64,000 nt of DNA from Legionellales bacterium (GCA_002708265.1 PANA01000002.1:1-64000); one strand, 5' to 3'; positions 28,638 to 39,615 are shown, counted from the stretch's first letter. Program-made: numbers and translations. Notes: generated by a model not told the origin, from the letters alone.

Positions 28638-31408
28638 ATCGCAGCAGGCTTGTTGATGCTTTGAAGATCTTGAATAACATTGTCTAGTTTTTGAAGTTGG
28701 GCAGTGTATTGTTGTTGCTTAGCTTTAGCTTCATTGACAACCTCTTTCGGCGCTTTGGAGACAAAGCGTTCATTACTTAACTTCGCCTCAAGCCTAGCAA
28801 TTTCACCATTGAGACGGTCTTGCTCCTTCGAAGCTCTTTCAAGTTCTTTGGATACATCGACGATACCTTCCAGGGGAACAAATAATTCAAGATTACCAGC
28901 CATGCTTGTTGCTGACGGTGGAAGTGATGTCCCAGCTAGTTGGAGGGAATTAATTTTCGCCAAATGACAAAATGTCTCTTCAAGTTCAAAAACAAGCGTC
29001 GTATCAACTTCATTTCCTCTGACTAGCACAGAGATAGGCTTAGACGGAGAAATGTTTAGCTCACCCCGAATGTTTCTTATTCCCTCAATCGCTTTTTTTA
29101 AAAACTCAACTTTTTCAGAGGCTGGTTTGTCGTTAGGAATTTGATTGGCGGTTAATGCTTTTCGCTCAATTAACATCTTAGCCGGCTGAGACTTATATTG
29201 ATTGAGGCTTTCTGAAATCTCTTCAGTAATATAAGGAACAATCGGGTGAAGTTGTTCACAAATCGTGTCAAGGACCGTCAAAAGTGTATACAGAGTTGCC
29301 TGTTTCTGGTCAGCTGTTGTGCTTTGAGATTGCAGAACAGGTTTCGATAATTCTAAGTACCAGTCACAAAAATCATGCCACGTAAATTCATATAGTGTTT
29401 GAGCCAGCAAATCGAAACGGTACTGGGCAATATGCCTTGAGCACTCATTAACTATCGTATGCAACTTTGAAAAAATCCACTTATCTGGGAGTGAAAAGCT
29501 TTCTGTGGCTGGTTTGTTACACTTGTGTCCATCTGGAAACTGCATTTGAACGAAACGGGCAGCGTTCCAAAGTTTATTAACGAAGTTTCGGTACCCTTCA
29601 ACACGATTTAGGTCAAAGCGAATTTGCCTTGTGTTGGATGCAAGCGCACAAAAAGTAAATCTGACGGCGTCCACCCCAAAGGCCGGTATCCCTTCAGGAT
29701 AATCTTTGCGAGTCGATTTCTCAATTTTCTTTGCCATTTGTGGCTGCATAAGACCCTGTAAGCGTTTCTGCACTAAGGGTTCAAGCTCAATCCCGTCTAT
29801 TAAATCAATAGGGTCTATGACATTTCCTTTTGACTTGGACATTTTTTGGCCATGAGCATCTTGGATTAGGCCATGAACATAGACTTTCTCAAAGGGGATA
29901 TCTTGACCGAATTTTAGGCCAAACATAATCATACGTGCGACCCAGAAGAAAATGATATCAAAACCTGTTACTAAGACATTTGTTGGGTAGAACTTTTCAA
30001 ATTCAGCTGTTTTTTCTGGCCAGCCTAATGTTGAATAAGGCCACAAGGCAGACGAGAACCAAGTGTCTAAAACATCTTCATCTTGTGTTAATTGAACATT
30101 AGGACCCAATCCATGTTTTTCTCTAACAGTCTTTTCATCTTTTCCAACATATGGCGTTCCTTTTTGGTCGTACCAAGCGGGAATCCGATGTCCCCACCAC
30201 AGTTGACGAGAGATGCACCAGTCCTGAATGTTGTTCATCCATTCAAAGTAAGTATTTTCCCAGTTCTTAGGAACAAATTCGATTTTTCCAAGTTTAACGG
30301 CATTAATTGCCGGCTCGGCGAGTGGTGCTATCTTTACAAACCATTGATTGGTTAAATACGGCTCTAGAATTACGCCCGTACGATCGCCCCTGGGGATTTT
30401 TACTTGGTAGTCTTCAATTTTGTGAATGGCGCCTAGAGACTCCAAATCATCCAAAACTTTCTTCCGCGCATCAAAACGATCTAGACCAATATAATCAGTC
30501 GGGCAGTTGCTGTTTAGACAGGCATCATCCGTCAAAATGTTTAATTGTTGAAGCTTGTGTCGTTTACCAATGTCATAGTCAGTGAAGTCATGGGCGGGCG
30601 TGACTTTAACACAGCCGGTACCAAACTCAATGATAACTGCATCATCTGCGATAATAGGGATTGCCCGGTTTTGAATGGGTACAAGGCAGTTCGAGCCAAT
30701 GAGTTTTTTATACCTTTCATCTTCGGGATGAACGGCTATTGCGACATCACCGAATATGGTTTCTGGGCGAGTTGTTGCAATGGTGATAAAGCCTGTTCCA
30801 TCTTCCAGGGGATAGTTAATATGAACCAGCTTTCCAGCTTCATCTTCAGATACGACCTCAAGATCAGATACTGCGGTCTTTAACGTTGGGTCCCAGTTGA
30901 CTAGACGTTTGCCCCTGTAAATAAGTCCTTCATTAAAAAGTTGAATGAATACATCACTTACAGCAGCGGACAAGCCATCATCCATCGTGAAGCGTTCTCT
31001 CTCCCAATCAGCAGAGGCGCCAAGCCTTCGCATTTGCTGAATGATATTTCCACCAGAAGTGTCTTTCCACTCCCAAATCTTTTCAACAAACTTTTCTCTG
31101 CCCAGCTCATGACGATTGATACCTTTTGCTAGACACTGTCTTTCAACGACCATTTGAGTGGCGATACCAGCATGATCGGTTCCGACTTGCCAAAGTGTTT
31201 GTTGTCCCTTCATGCGGTGGTACCGTATGAGAATATCCATTAGGGTATCTTGGAATGCGTGTCCCATATGTAATGAGCCTGTAACATTCGGTGGAGGTAG
31301 AACAATACAGTACGGTTTGCCATCTCCATGCGGCTTAAACGCACCTGAGTCTTCCCAACGTTGATACCACTTGTTTTCTAATGAGGTAGAGTCGTAATTT
31401 TTATTCAT
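28634..31408 (-). CDS. valS: Valyl-tRNA synthetase
   Basis: A 924-residue class I aminoacyl-tRNA synthetase. The signature [15 protein letters not shown] (38-52) holds the HIGH-type motif and [14 protein letters not shown] the KMSKS loop. The CP1 editing domain lies between them ([19 protein letters not shown]). The C-terminal 70 residues are the coiled-coil tRNA-binding arm. It follows pepA by nine bases; in E. coli holC lies between them, and here it is missing. Confidence 0.98.
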   Translation of the reverse strand: MNKNYDSTSLENKWYQRWEDSGAFKPHGDGKPYCIVLPPPNVTGSLHMGHAFQDTLMDILIRYHRMKGQQTLWQVGTDHAGIATQMVVERQCLAKGINRHELGREKFVEKIWEWKDTSGGNIIQQMRRLGASADWERERFTMDDGLSAAVSDVFIQLFNEGLIYRGKRLVNWDPTLKTAVSDLEVVSEDEAGKLVHINYPLEDGTGFITIATTRPETIFGDVAIAVHPEDERYKKLIGSNCLVPIQNRAIPIIADDAVIIEFGTGCVKVTPAHDFTDYDIGKRHKLQQLNILTDDACLNSNCPTDYIGLDRFDARKKVLDDLESLGAIHKIEDYQVKIPRGDRTGVILEPYLTNQWFVKIAPLAEPAINAVKLGKIEFVPKNWENTYFEWMNNIQDWCISRQLWWGHRIPAWYDQKGTPYVGKDEKTVREKHGLGPNVQLTQDEDVLDTWFSSALWPYSTLGWPEKTAEFEKFYPTNVLVTGFDIIFFWVARMIMFGLKFGQDIPFEKVYVHGLIQDAHGQKMSKSKGNVIDPIDLIDGIELEPLVQKRLQGLMQPQMAKKIEKSTRKDYPEGIPAFGVDAVRFTFCALASNTRQIRFDLNRVEGYRNFVNKLWNAARFVQMQFPDGHKCNKPATESFSLPDKWIFSKLHTIVNECSRHIAQYRFDLLAQTLYEFTWHDFCDWYLELSKPVLQSQSTTADQKQATLYTLLTVLDTICEQLHPIVPYITEEISESLNQYKSQPAKMLIERKALTANQIPNDKPASEKVEFLKKAIEGIRNIRGELNISPSKPISVLVRGNEVDTTLVFELEETFCHLAKINSLQLAGTSLPPSATSMAGNLELFVPLEGIVDVSKELERASKEQDRLNGEIARLEAKLSNERFVSKAPKEVVNEAKAKQQQYTAQLQKLDNVIQDLQSINKPAAI

Positions 31409-31417
31409 TGTTCTTTG

Positions 31418-32908
31418 TTACTTCGATGTCATTCGTTTGTGTAAAAATTCAATTAATAAATGGATAGGCCGGCCAGTAGCTTGACGATCATTTGTAAAGG
31501 CCGTACCGGCAATATCCAAATGGGCCCAAGGATATTCTTCGGTAAAGTGTGATAAAAATGCCCCAGCTAACACTGAACTGGGTAAACCATTTTCATTTCT
31601 GATATCTGCAGCTTTAGTGACAAGCTTCTCTTTAAAAATTGGCCATGTTGGGAGCGTCCAGACAAAATCATTTGTTTTTTGGCTGGCTAATTCTATTTCC
31701 TTTTGTAATCCTGCATGGTTAGACATAAGTCCAGATGCAACATCACCGAGGGCAACAATAACGCCACCCGTTAAAGTTGCCATATCTATTACGCAATCAG
31801 GTTGATAGCGTTCAACGTATGTCAGCGCATCGCATAGAACCAGTCTTCCTTCAGCATCGGTATTTGTGATTTCAACCGTAATGCCTTTCATTGTTTTAAC
31901 AATTGAGCCAGGTTTTGTGGCATCAGGCCCAACACAGTTTTCTGAGCAGGCCATTACACCAACGACAGGGAAAGGGCACTCAAGGTCTACAAGAGACTTC
32001 ATTAAAGAATAAACAGTGGCAGCACCTAGCATATCAAACTTCATGCCTAGGCTTGTTGGGCGGGGTTTCATATCAAGACCACCGGTATCAAAGGTAATAC
32101 CCTTACCAACGAAAACAATTGGTTTACGGTTTTTGCTTTTAGGGGGGATGTACTCTATACAAATCAGTTTAGCTTTCTCAGTAGACCCACGAGTGACGCT
32201 TAGAAGCGCTCCCATTCCAAGGGCCTTCATATCCTTTTCCTCAAGAACAGTTGTTTTGATTAAGTTACTATTTTTGTCTAGAGACTTTGCCAAATCAGCT
32301 AAAGTTGAAGGGGTGCAGTCATTCGGTGGACAGTTGCCTAAATCTTTCGTGCATTTTTGTGCGTTTGCGATGATTTGTCCGATTTTAAGGCCTTCTTCGG
32401 CCGTCGTAATATTTTTACGATCACTGTAGTGTGCAGTGATCTGTTTTACCTTCTCTGATGCGCTTGCGGGTTCTTTTGACTTATAGACATCATAGCTATA
32501 GCGAAGGTCTTCAATTGCAAGGACTAAGTTTCTTGCAATCGTATCTAGGGATAAGTGTTTGTTAATACAATCCGACAGTAGAAAGGTTACATCCTTTGCG
32601 CCTGTTTTGGAAAGTTCTCGCCATGCAGCAGATATGCTTTTGTTAAACTGAGCAAGATCCAGATCTTTTTCTTTTCCCATGCCAACGAGAATAATGCGCT
32701 CGATGCCACCCTCAGGCGGAAATAGAAGTTTGGTTTCAGCAGACTTTGAAAGAAAACTTTCTTTTTTGATAATGGCTGAAACATACCCTCCAGTGACATT
32801 GTCCAATGCCAAAGCAGTGGGTGACATTTTTTTTGAGGAAAATACAGGACAAACCACACACGAGGTGCGTAACTTTTCAATTTGTGAGGATTTTGCGCGG
32901 TATTCCAT
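31418..32908 (-). CDS. pepA: Leucyl aminopeptidase
   Basis: A 496-residue M17 metallo-aminopeptidase, hexameric in the cytosol; in E. coli the orthologue also binds DNA at xer sites and carAB. The metal and active-site signature NTDAEGRLVL and the lysine loop VGKGITFDTGGLDMKP are intact. The start at 32908 has GGGAG nearby and matches the family; the open frame runs 56 codons further upstream without homology. Divergent from lptF, a conserved arrangement. Confidence 0.95.
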   Translation of the reverse strand: MEYRAKSSQIEKLRTSCVVCPVFSSKKMSPTALALDNVTGGYVSAIIKKESFLSKSAETKLLFPPEGGIERIILVGMGKEKDLDLAQFNKSISAAWRELSKTGAKDVTFLLSDCINKHLSLDTIARNLVLAIEDLRYSYDVYKSKEPASASEKVKQITAHYSDRKNITTAEEGLKIGQIIANAQKCTKDLGNCPPNDCTPSTLADLAKSLDKNSNLIKTTVLEEKDMKALGMGALLSVTRGSTEKAKLICIEYIPPKSKNRKPIVFVGKGITFDTGGLDMKPRPTSLGMKFDMLGAATVYSLMKSLVDLECPFPVVGVMACSENCVGPDATKPGSIVKTMKGITVEITNTDAEGRLVLCDALTYVERYQPDCVIDMATLTGGVIVALGDVASGLMSNHAGLQKEIELASQKTNDFVWTLPTWPIFKEKLVTKAADIRNENGLPSSVLAGAFLSHFTEEYPWAHLDIAGTAFTNDRQATGRPIHLLIEFLHKRMTSK

Positions 32909-32938
32909 ACAACTGACTCCCGTTTGGTTATAGAACCT

Positions 32939-32968
32939 ATTGTACAGAGTTTCGAATCCATGTGTTAA
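32939..32968 (-). promoter_or_regulatory. pepA promoter
   Basis: On the minus strand TTAACA (plus 32963-32968), an 18-base spacer and TACAAT (32939-32944), about 30 bases before the pepA ATG. Confidence 0.45.
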
Positions 32969-32997
32969 TCTAAGCGATAGGAAATAGGGAAAAGTCC

Positions 32998-34119
32998 ATG
33001 GTCGTTCAAAAGTACCTTCGAAGCGTTTTTTTACGGGCAACCGGCGCAATAACTTTGGTTTTGCTTCTGATTGCATTATCCAATAAATTTGTCTCGTTGA
33101 TAGGGCACGCTGCCAGCGGTGATTTGCCTGGTACGCTTTTATTTCAGATGGTGGCTTTGCACATACCAGAACTTCTGGCTTTCTTACTACCCTTAGGATT
33201 ATTTCTGGGAATCATATTTTCCGTTGGGCGGATGTACGCTGAGAGTGAAATGATTGCCTTGCTTGCCAACGGTATCCCTTGGCGAATCTTCTTAGTTGAG
33301 GTGCTTAAAATCTCTCTCTTCCTTACTATTTTCGTGTCGATTTTGACCCTTTGGTCAATTCCAAAGTTTCAGTTATTTAAAGAGCAGCTTTTAAATCAAC
33401 ATGAGTCTGCCCATTTAATTCAGTCGATGTCTCCTGGAAGGTTTCATTCCTTAAAGGGGGGCACGGTTGTTTTTTATGTTGAGGAGGTCAGCAAAGGTAA
33501 GCAGAATCTGCAGGAAGTTTTTATTGCTGAACAGCCTCTTGACTCGTCTGAGGCTTGGAGTGTTTTAACAGCAGAGAAGGGGGAAATATCTAAGTCTGAT
33601 CAGGGGCACCGTTACCTAGAACTTACGAATGGAACGCGTTATGAGGGTAGGCCAGGCTCTTCTGATTACTCAGTCGTTTCTTATGATTCCTATGGGCGAT
33701 TGGTTGATGAGACTGAGAAACAGGTTCCAATGTTTAACCGAGTAACACCAACAAGCCAGCTTTTAAAAAGCTCCACCCCAAATCATCGCTCTGAACTCCA
33801 GTGGCGAATTGCGATCCCTATGTCGATTCCTATTTTAGGTATGTTGGCTCTGGGGCTGTCATATGTACCGCCGCGCGGCAGCCGATATGCTAAGGTTCTG
33901 CCCAGTATTCTTGTGTATATTCTCTACTACAATTTATTGACGGTCTCTAAGCGTTGGATTGAGGCCGACACGATTGGGCCTTATATAGGTTTGTGGTGGG
34001 TACATCTTCTTGCTGCCGGGGTTGCGATAGGTTTTCTTTTATCACATACCGGCTTCTGGTCAAGGTATCGCTATCGGCAGTCTCAACAGCGTTTAAGGGT
34101 AAACTATGAGACAAATTAA
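32998..34119 (+). CDS. lptF: LPS export permease LptF
   Basis: A 373-residue inner-membrane permease of the LptB2FG transporter that extracts LPS and drives it to the outer membrane. It has three N-terminal membrane helices (about 15-35, 50-70 and 95-120), a periplasmic beta-jellyroll domain (about 130-265) and three C-terminal helices. The cytoplasmic coupling loop ESEMIALLANGIPW is typical. It overlaps lptG by 14 bases. Confidence 0.95.
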   Translation: MVVQKYLRSVFLRATGAITLVLLLIALSNKFVSLIGHAASGDLPGTLLFQMVALHIPELLAFLLPLGLFLGIIFSVGRMYAESEMIALLANGIPWRIFLVEVLKISLFLTIFVSILTLWSIPKFQLFKEQLLNQHESAHLIQSMSPGRFHSLKGGTVVFYVEEVSKGKQNLQEVFIAEQPLDSSEAWSVLTAEKGEISKSDQGHRYLELTNGTRYEGRPGSSDYSVVSYDSYGRLVDETEKQVPMFNRVTPTSQLLKSSTPNHRSELQWRIAIPMSIPILGMLALGLSYVPPRGSRYAKVLPSILVYILYYNLLTVSKRWIEADTIGPYIGLWWVHLLAAGVAIGFLLSHTGFWSRYRYRQSQQRLRVNYETN

Positions 34120-35173
34120 TCGCTACATCATGACAAGTGTGTTTAAAGCAACGCTGGTTGCGATGGTGTTATTGCTGGGGTTAGAAACGTTTTTCGCGTT
34201 TGTGAATGAGATTCGTTATGTCGGTACTGGTGATTATTCGATTATTGATGCTTTGACGTATCTTATATTCCAAATTCCGCAGCGACTTTATCAGATGTTT
34301 CCAATGTCCGCCTTGTTAGGCAGTATTATGGGGTTAGGTATGCTGGCCTCCAGTAGTGAGCTGGTGGCAATGCGTGCGGCAGGTGTTAGTTATCTCCAGA
34401 TAATGCGCGCGGTGTTTCAGGTTGGTTTTATCATGGTGATAATAGTTTGGTGTGTGGGAGAGTTTGTAGCCCCTTTGACAGATCGGGTTGCACAGAACCA
34501 ACGTGCTTTTGCGCTCAGTGGTGGACAGGCCCTTATGACAGAACAGGGAACATGGATGCGCGATGGAGCAGACTTTATCCACATTCATTCTTTGCATGTT
34601 AGTGGATTTTTAGAAGGAGTCACACGTTACCAGTTTGATGACGGTTTCCGTCTCAAAAAAGCCACATTTGCTGCGCAAGCCGAAAGAAAAAAAGATCACT
34701 GGATTCTATATAACGTTAAAGAAACAACTTTAGGGGAATCTGGTCTATCTACCTCTAGGCAGTCTCAACTCAAATGGTATTCGTCTCTAGATCCGGAGGT
34801 TTTACGGATTGTAGGAATGAAATACCTAGATCAATTGTCCCTGGTTGGCTTGATTAAAGCGATCGAGTTTCGTTCCTCAAATGGTTTAGAGGTGAGTGCA
34901 TACCGCTATGCACTTTGGGAAAAATGTGTGCAACCCATAGTTGTCTTGGTCATGATGCTGTTGGGAATTAGCACTATTTTTGGTCCCCTGAGAAACGCCA
35001 ATTTCAGCCTTAGAATGCTAATGGGAATACTGATGGGGTTTGGCTTTTTCATTATCAATGCTTCATTAGGCCCCATATCCGTTTTGTATGGGGTACCTCC
35101 GGCGCTATCCGTAATGCTGCCGAGTGTAATAGTGACGATTATAAGCACTCGACTATTAAGAAAGCTTCCTTAA
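34106..35173 (+). CDS. lptG: LPS export permease LptG
   Basis: A 355-residue partner of LptF with the same six-helix plus jellyroll layout. The coupling loop SSELVAMRAAGVSYLQIMRA contacts LptB; the periplasmic domain spans about 130-260. Together with LptF and an LptB encoded elsewhere it powers LPS transport. Its end overlaps the convergent RDD gene by 18 bases. Confidence 0.95.
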   Translation: MRQINRYIMTSVFKATLVAMVLLLGLETFFAFVNEIRYVGTGDYSIIDALTYLIFQIPQRLYQMFPMSALLGSIMGLGMLASSSELVAMRAAGVSYLQIMRAVFQVGFIMVIIVWCVGEFVAPLTDRVAQNQRAFALSGGQALMTEQGTWMRDGADFIHIHSLHVSGFLEGVTRYQFDDGFRLKKATFAAQAERKKDHWILYNVKETTLGESGLSTSRQSQLKWYSSLDPEVLRIVGMKYLDQLSLVGLIKAIEFRSSNGLEVSAYRYALWEKCVQPIVVLVMMLLGISTIFGPLRNANFSLRMLMGILMGFGFFIINASLGPISVLYGVPPALSVMLPSVIVTIISTRLLRKLP

Positions 35174-35560
35174 TAACTGAATCCGTGTCTTGCTCAAGAA
35201 TCCTTGGATGGGTTGTCTGCTCGGTAGAATTAACGTTGTGATGAGGCTAATACCTGTCGGGACAGTCCAAACCGACCAAAAATAACGTTTAAAGGCATCT
35301 TTCCAAGACAGACCTAATCCGTTTTGATTTTTAACTGCCAGCTTCCAGCACTTAGCTCCTATCGTTTGCCCTGTACGTGTCCAGCAATAACCCACCCATA
35401 GAAAGTTAACACCTAAAAGATACAACCAATACAAGAAAGCATGCTCGTTCACTAGTTCGTGAGGGACTACAACAAATAAGCTCCCGGTGGCTAACATCAG
35501 GAGAGCCAAAGTGATAAATGCATCATAAAGAAGGGCAAACAAGTATCGTAAAAATATCAT
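35156..35560 (-). CDS. RDD family membrane protein
   Basis: A 134-residue protein with three hydrophobic segments (about 8-32, 42-60 and 95-112). The RDD signature residues are seen in RYLFALLYDAF near the N-terminus and GQTIGAKCWKLAV in the middle. RDD proteins are often found next to lptFG in gammaproteobacteria; function is not settled, although some act in ion exchange. Confidence 0.85.
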   Translation of the reverse strand: MIFLRYLFALLYDAFITLALLMLATGSLFVVVPHELVNEHAFLYWLYLLGVNFLWVGYCWTRTGQTIGAKCWKLAVKNQNGLGLSWKDAFKRYFWSVWTVPTGISLITTLILPSRQPIQGFLSKTRIQLLRKLS

Positions 35561-35653
35561 ATAAGCTAGCTGACAAACCCTAGTGTTTTATACCATGGAA
35601 AGTAGGAATAAGGCATAATGCTTTCCTAACTAAACTGTGTGAAGAGTCATATT

Positions 35654-38600
35654 ATGCCAAAGTCCGTCGCGCTACCAGCAGCAAAATATACCCCCTCAGA
35701 AACAGATAAGGCATTGGGTTCATTCTATGTGCTTTTGAGTGATGCTATAGAAAAGGGGGAATGGCAAGATGTTGCTATCAGTTTGTATTATCTGAAAAGA
35801 AAGATGAAAGGCAATAAGACTCTAACAAATAGGGCTCGACGCTTGGTGAACGGTCTTATCATTAAATGTCTAGATTCCATGCAGGATGAACAAGCCGAAG
35901 AAGACATAAACGAGTTTAACCTATTCTTAACACACGCTATTTCATTGAGAGGATATTTAAGCGTTCCTAGTCCACTAAGTAACGAGGGAGTTAGCTTGAC
36001 TCTAGAGGGTAGGGAAACACCATTCCCCTCAGACGTGGCCTACCTATTGATCACTCTCATAGATAATCAACACAAGCTTAATTCAGATCAGTTCGGACTA
36101 ATATTAATGGCCGTTTGGCATGACATATCTGAAAATACAACTTCGGAGTTTTTGCAAAGATACCTTTCTTGGGAGCAGCAAAATATTACGGCAGCACAAT
36201 CGTTGCGCTCTAATAAGGAATTTAGTGAGCGTCTAGAGACTATATTGAGTCATTCTGCTTTTAGTTTAAGTTTGTCTCACGATAGATTGAAAGTTGTGTT
36301 AATAGAAGCTTACAAGAATTATTTTGAGAGTGTTTTAGCAATCTATTGCAAAAAAACTGGCTTGGATGCACGTGAGCTTAAAAATCCAAGTCAAATAGAT
36401 GGACTTATAGAAATGCTTCGTGATGCAGACTACATTCCTGCAATGTCACCTGTTCTGAAGCACTATATGGGCTTGTTGGGTTCAGATGGCAAGATTATTT
36501 CTCGTCAAAAATTTGAGAGTCTGCTCGATGGATTCGTTCGTATGGAAGGCGTCTTAGAAAAGCCTGAGACTAGTGTAGACAATTCTAGAACAAAGCTGCT
36601 TAACTTGGTTGGAAAATTAGCTTCTTTGGCTCGCTTCCGCACACAAGTTCAAGTCGACTTACAAGAGAGCAGATTAAATGCTCTGCAAGCAGCTGTCGCC
36701 AGCGCATTTCATGCTCAAGCGAAAAAATATATGACTTCCAAAAAAGAAGAAAGTATTACGACAGTAATTCAGGCATATGCGTTGCTAAAGCTTGATACAA
36801 AACAGGCCCTTGATGCTTTAGTGATATCAACGGGTAAGAAACAATTGCTAAAAGGTGTTAAGTCTAAAAAGATAGAAGATGCTTATATCGCAGATAATAA
36901 AGAGCTAAGTTTACTAATATTGTTTTATCGTAGGATTGTTAAAGCGGTTCAAAGTAGCGAAGCTTTCAAGGCGATTGAGCCCAGTTGGCTTGAAAACTTT
37001 GAAATGGGTTTAAGCAAGTACGTAATGTCACTTGTTATTGATGGAACTACGTTATCACAAGCGGCAGAGTTAACCACAGATTTAGAAAAGCTTGTTTCAC
37101 AAGCGCTTGGTGCTCAGAATGCGTATAAAGATGCACACGCTGCTAAGTCGCCATTTAAAGTTAAATTTAAAACTCTAGTTTCCTCTGCTGCGTCATTCTT
37201 AAAGCGTGCGCTTGAAAAGCACGATGAGGTGGCACGGTCAGGGGCTGAAGACTCGGTAGGTATCTCTACTAGAAAAGCATCGCATTGTTCTGGTGAGGGT
37301 GATTTGCCAATGAATGAACTAAGTACTGGTGCTTCAACTGATGCGGCCCCGTCAAGTAGCAGTGCTGAAAGTCGTAAAGAGAAGAAAACAAGGCCTGCTA
37401 AATCAGCTGCTGAGGCAAAGAAACCATTAAAGGAAAATCGAAAAAAAATCATTAGATTATCTGGTAGTTCTGAAGAAGAATTATCTGAGCCTGAGGTTGT
37501 AAAAGCCAACCTTAAGCCTGTTGAACGATGTATTTTGCTTGACGAGGCTAGTGATGAACCCACTCGTGCTAAAAAGGTCGCTCCCAAAAAGAAGAAGAAA
37601 GCAAAAACGAAACCTAGTGTCAGAAATGGTGCGGTTGCTTCATCTAGAGGTAACGCTGGTAAAGAGCACGATAAAAGTCGGCCAAAGAGTAACATACCAC
37701 CATCCAAACCTGTGGCTCCCGTAATAAAGGAGCCTCAAGGCCCCCTAGGCATCAGTGATGAAGAAAAAAATGAACTTTACCTAAAAACAGCCGGACAAAT
37801 GGTTCACGTGACATCTCGATTTGGTATGTATGTTCCACCACATGACAATAATGAAGGCTTTAGTCTTAACAAGAGAGTGTCTGGATTACACAGTTTTACC
37901 GTGGGAGCTCCTAATGTAGTCTCACAGCAAGGCTTGGTAAACGCGCTTGCTGAGGCGACACATCAAATGAATGGAGAAAGAGCCACTTTACAGACTCCTT
38001 CTACCGTAACTGGTTCAGCTAAGCGTCGAAAAACTAAAGGTTCGAAGTCTTCAAAGAGGCCTAAGCTTCGTACTAAAGAAACAGAGAGTCTTGAGAGCAC
38101 TTCTATTGCTGACAGAGAAACAGGTTCAATATCGGTTAGAGTCGACGCTAATAAGAGAAAAAATAAATCTGCGCCTGCAAGACCTCAGGCAAGTGCAGCA
38201 AGACCTCATCAGGCTAGAGCTGCTAACAAACCTCAAGCTAAAGTCGCTAAAATAACGCCTGCTAGTGATCTAGAAGGAGCAGCAAACAGGCCAGAAGTGA
38301 GATTGCCTTTAGAGATTGATGCTTCTTCAGAGTATCCTAGTACCAATGCAGAGACGGCAGGCCGTGTTATTAAAAAAGCATCTGCTTTTACCAAATTGCC
38401 TACTGGAGCGGAACTCTCGCCCGCAGTAACTTCAGAGACGTTAGGACCTGAAACCTCAGCTAAGGAACCAGTTCGCACAGTTGTGGCTAAACCTGTTCCA
38501 AGGCGTTTAGTTCATTCGGGTGATGATACTTTGATGGGACTGCAAGTTGTACGTGAGGTGCTACCTGAAGCGCCAACAACTCGTCTTGTACCTGTTTCAA

Positions 38601-39529
38601 TAGAGCCTGGCTCATCTAATAGTGTCTCTGTACCTGTAGCGCCAACTGTAACTGGTCAACCGACGAGACTGACCGGTATGACTGCTTCTAAGCCGGTTTC
38701 AGTGGCTACTAATGCTGGAAAGCGAGTTGCTATAGATCCAGATGTACGCCCGCCAGTCCAAGTATCTTCAAATGATAGAAAAAAACTTAAACTTGCAGCT
38801 CGTATCGAGCAACAAGCAAGGGAAGCGATGAAAAAAGCACTTATGCTAAGGCAATCAGTTTTGTCTGCACAACAGTCAGCAGTCGTCGGAGATGATTCCG
38901 ATGATGATTTACCATCAGTGGATGCTGTTCACAGAGTCGCAGCTTCTGCATTGGCAGACCCGAGGGGAATGAGTACAAGCGATAGAGGAGAGTCTGTAGG
39001 TGCTTCTGCATCAGCTTTGTATCAGAGAACTCAGGAAATAACAGATGAAGGGGCATTACAGCAGAATATGTCACCTTCTCTTGCAAGACCTAATGAAAGA
39101 CCTAGAACCCCTTCTTATGATGTTACTGATGCGGCTCGTAATCATTATGATAGATCACGCGACCCGCGTTCCAAAGATAGTCAGCCTAGGGATGAAAGCG
39201 AAGGGCAACAGCCGAAAGGCTATTTTGTAGGTTACCGAGGCGATAGTCGCGGCCCAACATATCATCAGGCTAATCCTTATTATAATAATGTTAGAAGAAA
39301 CGATTATAGAAGCGATGATTCCAGAAGAGGTGATTTTAGAAGGGAAGACTACAGAAGAGATGATTTTAGAAGAGATGATTACAGAAGAGATGATTACAGA
39401 AGGGATTTGAGAGAAGGTAGACCTCGCTTTGATGAACGGTACAGAGGTAGAGTTCGGCAACAACGTCCCGCAGACTCTAGGGATAGAGATAGCGACCGAG
39501 GTTCCCAATATCGTTATTCAAAGTGGTAA
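35654..39529 (+). CDS. Giant orphan protein with basic and RRDD-repeat tail (1291 aa)
   Basis: I recognise no family. Residues 1 to about 510 are predicted helical and soluble. From about 520 to 1200 the protein is low-complexity, rich in Ser, Lys, Arg, Pro and Ala, and probably disordered. A strongly basic patch KKVAPKKKKKAKTKP (about 641-655) resembles a nuclear localisation or nucleic-acid-binding signal. Residues 1214-1253 are eight pentapeptides of the RRDD(Y/F) type, followed by an Arg/Asp/Tyr-rich end. There is no signal peptide or membrane helix. GAAGAG before ATG 35654 supports the start over a GTG five codons upstream. A nucleic-acid-binding or host-directed role is inference. Confidence 0.75.
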   Translation: MPKSVALPAAKYTPSETDKALGSFYVLLSDAIEKGEWQDVAISLYYLKRKMKGNKTLTNRARRLVNGLIIKCLDSMQDEQAEEDINEFNLFLTHAISLRGYLSVPSPLSNEGVSLTLEGRETPFPSDVAYLLITLIDNQHKLNSDQFGLILMAVWHDISENTTSEFLQRYLSWEQQNITAAQSLRSNKEFSERLETILSHSAFSLSLSHDRLKVVLIEAYKNYFESVLAIYCKKTGLDARELKNPSQIDGLIEMLRDADYIPAMSPVLKHYMGLLGSDGKIISRQKFESLLDGFVRMEGVLEKPETSVDNSRTKLLNLVGKLASLARFRTQVQVDLQESRLNALQAAVASAFHAQAKKYMTSKKEESITTVIQAYALLKLDTKQALDALVISTGKKQLLKGVKSKKIEDAYIADNKELSLLILFYRRIVKAVQSSEAFKAIEPSWLENFEMGLSKYVMSLVIDGTTLSQAAELTTDLEKLVSQALGAQNAYKDAHAAKSPFKVKFKTLVSSAASFLKRALEKHDEVARSGAEDSVGISTRKASHCSGEGDLPMNELSTGASTDAAPSSSSAESRKEKKTRPAKSAAEAKKPLKENRKKIIRLSGSSEEELSEPEVVKANLKPVERCILLDEASDEPTRAKKVAPKKKKKAKTKPSVRNGAVASSRGNAGKEHDKSRPKSNIPPSKPVAPVIKEPQGPLGISDEEKNELYLKTAGQMVHVTSRFGMYVPPHDNNEGFSLNKRVSGLHSFTVGAPNVVSQQGLVNALAEATHQMNGERATLQTPSTVTGSAKRRKTKGSKSSKRPKLRTKETESLESTSIADRETGSISVRVDANKRKNKSAPARPQASAARPHQARAANKPQAKVAKITPASDLEGAANRPEVRLPLEIDASSEYPSTNAETAGRVIKKASAFTKLPTGAELSPAVTSETLGPETSAKEPVRTVVAKPVPRRLVHSGDDTLMGLQVVREVLPEAPTTRLVPVSIEPGSSNSVSVPVAPTVTGQPTRLTGMTASKPVSVATNAGKRVAIDPDVRPPVQVSSNDRKKLKLAARIEQQAREAMKKALMLRQSVLSAQQSAVVGDDSDDDLPSVDAVHRVAASALADPRGMSTSDRGESVGASASALYQRTQEITDEGALQQNMSPSLARPNERPRTPSYDVTDAARNHYDRSRDPRSKDSQPRDESEGQQPKGYFVGYRGDSRGPTYHQANPYYNNVRRNDYRSDDSRRGDFRREDYRRDDFRRDDYRRDDYRRDLREGRPRFDERYRGRVRQQRPADSRDRDSDRGSQYRYSKW
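39293..39412 (+). repeat. 15-bp tandem repeat, eight units (RRDDY/F)
   Basis: Eight consecutive 15-base units from 39293 to 39412, consensus AGAAGAGATGATTAC, in frame within the giant orphan gene. Units five to seven are nearly identical, indicating recent expansion. Each encodes Arg-Arg-Asp-Asp-Tyr or a close variant. Confidence 0.9.
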
Positions 39530-39536
39530 GGTTTTA

Positions 39537-39576
39537 AGCAGTAATCTTTGCCTCCTTATCGGGGGGCAAAGCTGCT
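39537..39576 (+). terminator. Hairpin after the giant orphan gene
   Basis: CTTTGCCTCC (39546-39555) pairs with GGGGGCAAAG (39562-39571) with one wobble, and AGCAG (39537-39541) with CTGCT (39572-39576) closes it. No T run follows, so it may be a 3'-end stabiliser or a Rho-assisted terminator. Confidence 0.4.
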
Positions 39577-39615
39577 AAAATAAACCTGGAATTGACCAAC
39601 TATTAAGGATGATAG

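Noticed and set aside
32909-33076. 56-codon N-terminal extension of pepA
   Set aside because: No similarity to the family, covers the promoter, and a good start with GGGAG exists at 32908.
37114-37707. 197-codon antisense frame within the giant orphan gene
   Set aside because: It is a by-product of Lys/Ser/Ala-rich codon composition on the plus strand; no ribosome-binding site or homology.
39293-39412. CRISPR-like array
   Set aside because: The 15-bp units are contiguous, in frame and without spacers; they are a coding tandem repeat.
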